NCBI RefSeq assembly: GCF_001513745.1
Contig: NZ_CP013382.1
Span: 310,001 to 374,000, forward strand
Reading direction: 5' to 3'
Origin: Burkholderia humptydooensis
GTDB taxonomy: Bacteria > Pseudomonadota > Gammaproteobacteria > Burkholderiales > Burkholderiaceae
DNA length: 64,000 nucleotides
The notes beneath the pieces were generated by a model. That model saw only the letters and a list, made by a program, of their open reading frames with translations, did no database searches and was not told where the DNA came from. Within the stretch, counting starts at the first letter, position 1. Each line of letters starts with the position of its first letter. The position numbers and the translations under genes were made by a program. Shown here piece by piece: positions 63,446-64,000 of this stretch.

Positions 63446-64000
63446 ATGTCACAGATAGCCGAAGCGCCGCCGCAACGCGCGGCCGAGCGCAGCGATGCGC
63501 CCGCGCTGCCCGCCACGATGCGCGCCGTGGTCTGCCACGGCCCGCAGGACTACCGCCTCGAACAGGTGCCGGTGCCGAAGCCGGGGCCGGACGAGATCCT
63601 GACCGAAGTGGAGCGCGTCGGCATCTGCATGGGCGACATCAAGACGTTCCGCGGCGCGCCGTCGTTCTGGGGCGACGCGGTGCAGCCGCGCTACGTGAAG
63701 CCGCCGATGATTCCCGGCCACGAGTTCGTGTGCCGCGTCGTCGCGCTCGGGCCGCGCGCCGAGCGGCGCGGCGTGAAGGTGGGCGAGCGCGTGATCTCCG
63801 AGCAGATCGTGCCGTGCTGGGGCTGCCGCTTCTGCGGGCACGGCCAGTACTGGATGTGCCAGAAGCACGATCTGTACGGATTCCAGAACAACGTGCACGG
63901 CGCGATGGCCGAGTACATGATCTTCACGAAGGAGGCGATCGTGCACCGCGTGCCCGATTCGATCCCGACCGACGAGGCGATCCTGATCGAGCCGCTGTCG
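63446..64000 (+). CDS. Zinc-dependent alcohol dehydrogenase, 3' end outside the window
   Basis: The first 185 residues of a medium-chain dehydrogenase. The catalytic zinc site is seen in GICMGD (cysteine) and GHEFVCRVV (histidine-glutamate), and the structural zinc loop in CWGCRFCGHGQYWMC, four cysteines. The opening MRAVVCHGPQDYRLEQVPVP and the segment YGFQNNVHGAMAEYM resemble erythritol/L-threitol dehydrogenase as I remember it. CAGGAGACGTTGG precedes the ATG. It follows the SDR by 78 bases. The Rossmann half lies beyond the window. Confidence 0.88.
   Translation, partial: MSQIAEAPPQRAAERSDAPALPATMRAVVCHGPQDYRLEQVPVPKPGPDEILTEVERVGICMGDIKTFRGAPSFWGDAVQPRYVKPPMIPGHEFVCRVVALGPRAERRGVKVGERVISEQIVPCWGCRFCGHGQYWMCQKHDLYGFQNNVHGAMAEYMIFTKEAIVHRVPDSIPTDEAILIEPLS

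Overview
The window is very GC-rich, gene-dense DNA from a Burkholderia of the pseudomallei/thailandensis group, probably the second chromosome. That reading rests on base composition, on the AcnD/PrpF form of the methylcitrate cycle, on the Burkholderia-style hmu heme locus and on a DUF2474-type cyanide-insensitive oxidase. I saw no rRNA gene, intact tRNA gene, CRISPR array or complete insertion sequence.

Layout. 1-5.1 kb: propionate catabolism (prpC, cut by the window edge, then acnD and prpF). 5.2-9.3 kb: a thioesterase on the minus strand, then a plus-strand cluster of three small proteins that share one C-terminal helical domain with a G-D-L motif (DUF1842/DUF1843 type), ending in a radical SAM/SPASM enzyme. 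A near-perfect LuxR-type quorum-sensing box lies upstream. This is the most unusual system in the window. 9.4-18.9 kb: a chemoreceptor, a divergent MFS/LysR pair around a perfect operator, an AGE-family sugar epimerase, an MgtC-like protein, a low-complexity membrane protein, a 51-residue protein behind a duplicated motif, a GNAT acetyltransferase and a DUF4087 protein. 19-22 kb: a three-HMA copper ATPase with a textbook CueR-type promoter. 22-32 kb: envelope and periplasmic proteins (LprI-like, DUF1254, a giant DUF748/AsmA-like protein, a phosphodiesterase) and small proteins. 32-34.9 kb: a squalene/phytoene synthase, then a lower-GC two-gene cassette (tautomerase and methyl-parathion-hydrolase-like metallo-hydrolase) abutting a LysR remnant, then a YqaE/Pmp3 protein.

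35-43 kb: the bd-type oxidase cioAB plus a small subunit, with a perfect FNR/ANR site upstream; threonine aldolase; an ArgP-like regulator; a class A penicillin-binding protein; a TRIC/YicG channel. 43-49.8 kb: the Fur-controlled heme uptake locus hmuRSTUV. 50-56 kb: a LysR regulator divergent from an ABC importer of the polyamine/2-aminoethylphosphonate class, ending in a LOG-like protein, then a porin. 57-64 kb: a divergent catabolic locus (SorC regulator and RpiB-type isomerase one way; sugar ABC importer, SDR and zinc alcohol dehydrogenase the other) that looks like a tetritol (erythritol/threitol) pathway; the dehydrogenase runs off the window.

Several recognisable control elements link genes to conditions: a lux box (quorum), CueR (copper), FNR (oxygen), Fur (iron), and LysR/SorC palindromes.
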